The position numbers were made by a program, and so were the translations under genes. A stretch of 64,000 nt of DNA from Pseudophaeobacter profundi (GTDB taxonomy: Bacteria > Pseudomonadota > Alphaproteobacteria > Rhodobacterales > Rhodobacteraceae). The DNA lies in the NCBI RefSeq assembly GCF_029697505.1, contig NZ_JARJEF010000010.1:1-64000 (forward strand). The letters run 5' to 3'. This document shows positions 63,203 to 64,000 of the stretch, in pieces. The notes beneath the pieces were generated by a model. The model did not search any database. It was not told where the DNA came from and was given only the letters and a program-made list of their open reading frames with translations. Position 1 is the first letter of the stretch; each line of letters opens with the position of its first letter.

Positions 63203-64000
63203 TCAGTCCAGCCAGTTGGGCAGCCAAAGCGCCACATCAGGCACCATGAAGACAATCGCCAGCGCAATGATTTGAATGGCGATAAAGGGCAAAAGCGCGC
63301 GGAAGATTTCCGCCAGGCTCATATCCCTTGGCGCGACCGATTTCAGATAAAAGGCCGCTGGACCAAAGGGGGGCGACAGGTAGCTGACCTGCATGTTCAT
63401 CGCAAAAAGAATGCCGAACCAGACCGGATCCATGCCCAGTTTGATGATGATCGGTACAAAGATTGGCATGGTCAGCAGCGCGATGCCAATCCAATCCATG
63501 AACAGGCCAAGCACAAGTAGGATCGCCATCATGATCAGGACGACCACCGCAGGCGACGCATCGCTGGCCAGAATTGCGCCCTCAATAAAGCGGTTCCCAC
63601 CCATCAGGTTGTAAACGCCAACCAGGGCGGCGGCGCCAACACCAATCCAGATGATCATACCACAGGTTTCCAGCGTCTGCTGCAGACTGTCGCGGATCAG
63701 CGCCCAGCTGACTTCCCGCCGGATTGCCGCCGACAGAAACACACCCATGACGCCCATCGCCGCTGCCTCGGTCACCGATGCAACCCCGCCATAGATCGAC
63801 CCCAGCACCAACACCGCCACCCCAAAGGGCAGCACCACACCTTTCAGCTTGGCCAGTTTTTCCGCCATGGGAATGTCTTGCTCTTCAGCCGACAGCGCAG
63901 GTGCCATATCCGGCGAAATCGTGCAGCGCACATAGATATAGAGAATATAAAAGCTTGCCAGCATCAAGCCAGGCAGCACCGTGGCCAGAAACAGATCGCC
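63203..64000 (-). CDS. TRAP transporter large permease (DctM), 5' end beyond the window
   Basis: The C-terminal ~265 residues of a DctM-family membrane subunit; the frame stays open to base 64000. Typical helices and loops are VLPGLMLASFYILYI, GGVASVTEAAAMGVMGVF, CGMIIWIGVGAAALVGVYNL, LLVLGLFMDWIGIALLTMPI and MQVSYLSPPFGPAAFYLKS. TRAP systems import organic acids using sodium or proton gradients. Its partners (DctQ, DctP) should lie to the right of the window. It is transcribed into the xylD-like gene, so the substrate is probably a sugar acid. Confidence 0.92.
   Translation of the reverse strand, partial: GDLFLATVLPGLMLASFYILYIYVRCTISPDMAPALSAEEQDIPMAEKLAKLKGVVLPFGVAVLVLGSIYGGVASVTEAAAMGVMGVFLSAAIRREVSWALIRDSLQQTLETCGMIIWIGVGAAALVGVYNLMGGNRFIEGAILASDASPAVVVLIMMAILLVLGLFMDWIGIALLTMPIFVPIIIKLGMDPVWFGILFAMNMQVSYLSPPFGPAAFYLKSVAPRDMSLAEIFRALLPFIAIQIIALAIVFMVPDVALWLPNWLD

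Overview
The window looks like a chromosomal or large-plasmid segment of an alphaproteobacterium of the Rhodobacterales (Roseobacter-type) group. This rests on the high-GC codon use, the dense 4-bp (ATGA) gene overlaps, the number of ABC/TRAP uptake systems each paired with a small catabolic operon and its own regulator, and an intergenic double hairpin after hpaE of a kind I associate with this group. It is an inference from content, not a database result. I see no rRNA, tRNA, CRISPR array or complete prophage. The left edge (1-121) carries what looks like the end of an IS21-type insertion sequence.

Layout. 0.2-5.1 kb: a 1229-aa autotransporter-like surface protein with near-identical 94-residue Ig-like repeats, plus an AraC-type regulator. 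5.3-7.5 kb: small secreted or unknown proteins, including a Sel1-repeat protein. 7.7-14.5 kb: a polar amino-acid ABC transporter operon with an MlrC-type M81 metallopeptidase and a DAO-type oxidase, divergent from a LysR regulator preceded by a short leader ORF. 14.7-15.6 kb: a RES/Xre toxin-antitoxin pair with a perfect operator palindrome. 16.1-18.6 kb: a three-gene cassette (NeuD-like acyltransferase, five-bladed propeller protein, FemAB-like acyltransferase) probably modifying a surface glycan. 18.7-28.8 kb: divergent amino-sugar operons. One side holds a BadF-type kinase, GntR regulator, SIS-domain deaminase and NagA. The other holds MurQ, a sugar ABC importer and a Gfo/Idh oxidoreductase. 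Their shared promoter region has a mirrored set of AGGTAT boxes.

28.8-30.2 kb: a LysR regulator and a small divergent gene. 30.2-39.8 kb: one long xylose operon (LacI regulator, XylA, TIM-barrel isomerase, Gfo/Idh dehydrogenase, ABC importer, XylB) with two operators 21 bp apart. 40.3-46.0 kb: the homoprotocatechuate meta-cleavage operon hpaFEDGHI, whose last gene is an aldolase fused to a DUF2218 domain. 46.2-47.7 kb: a lone TviB-type UDP-GlcNAc dehydrogenase and a tiny protein. 47.8-51.7 kb: an acyl-CoA dehydrogenase and a crotonase divergent from an AraC regulator. 51.8-52.9 kb: two unknown proteins. 53.2-57.5 kb: an RND efflux pair. 57.6-60.7 kb: an arsenic operon (ArsR-ArsC fusion, GAPDH, ArsJ). 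60.9-64.0 kb: a MarR regulator, a D-xylonate-type dehydratase and a TRAP permease cut by the window edge.

Together these suggest a marine or plant/algae-associated generalist that scavenges wall-derived amino sugars, xylose or its oxidised acid, amino acids and aromatic acids, and exports arsenate as an organoarsenical. The least explained parts are the glycan-modification cassette, the 5.8-7.5 kb secreted mini-cluster, the HpaI-DUF2218 fusion and the two orphan genes at 51.8-52.9 kb.
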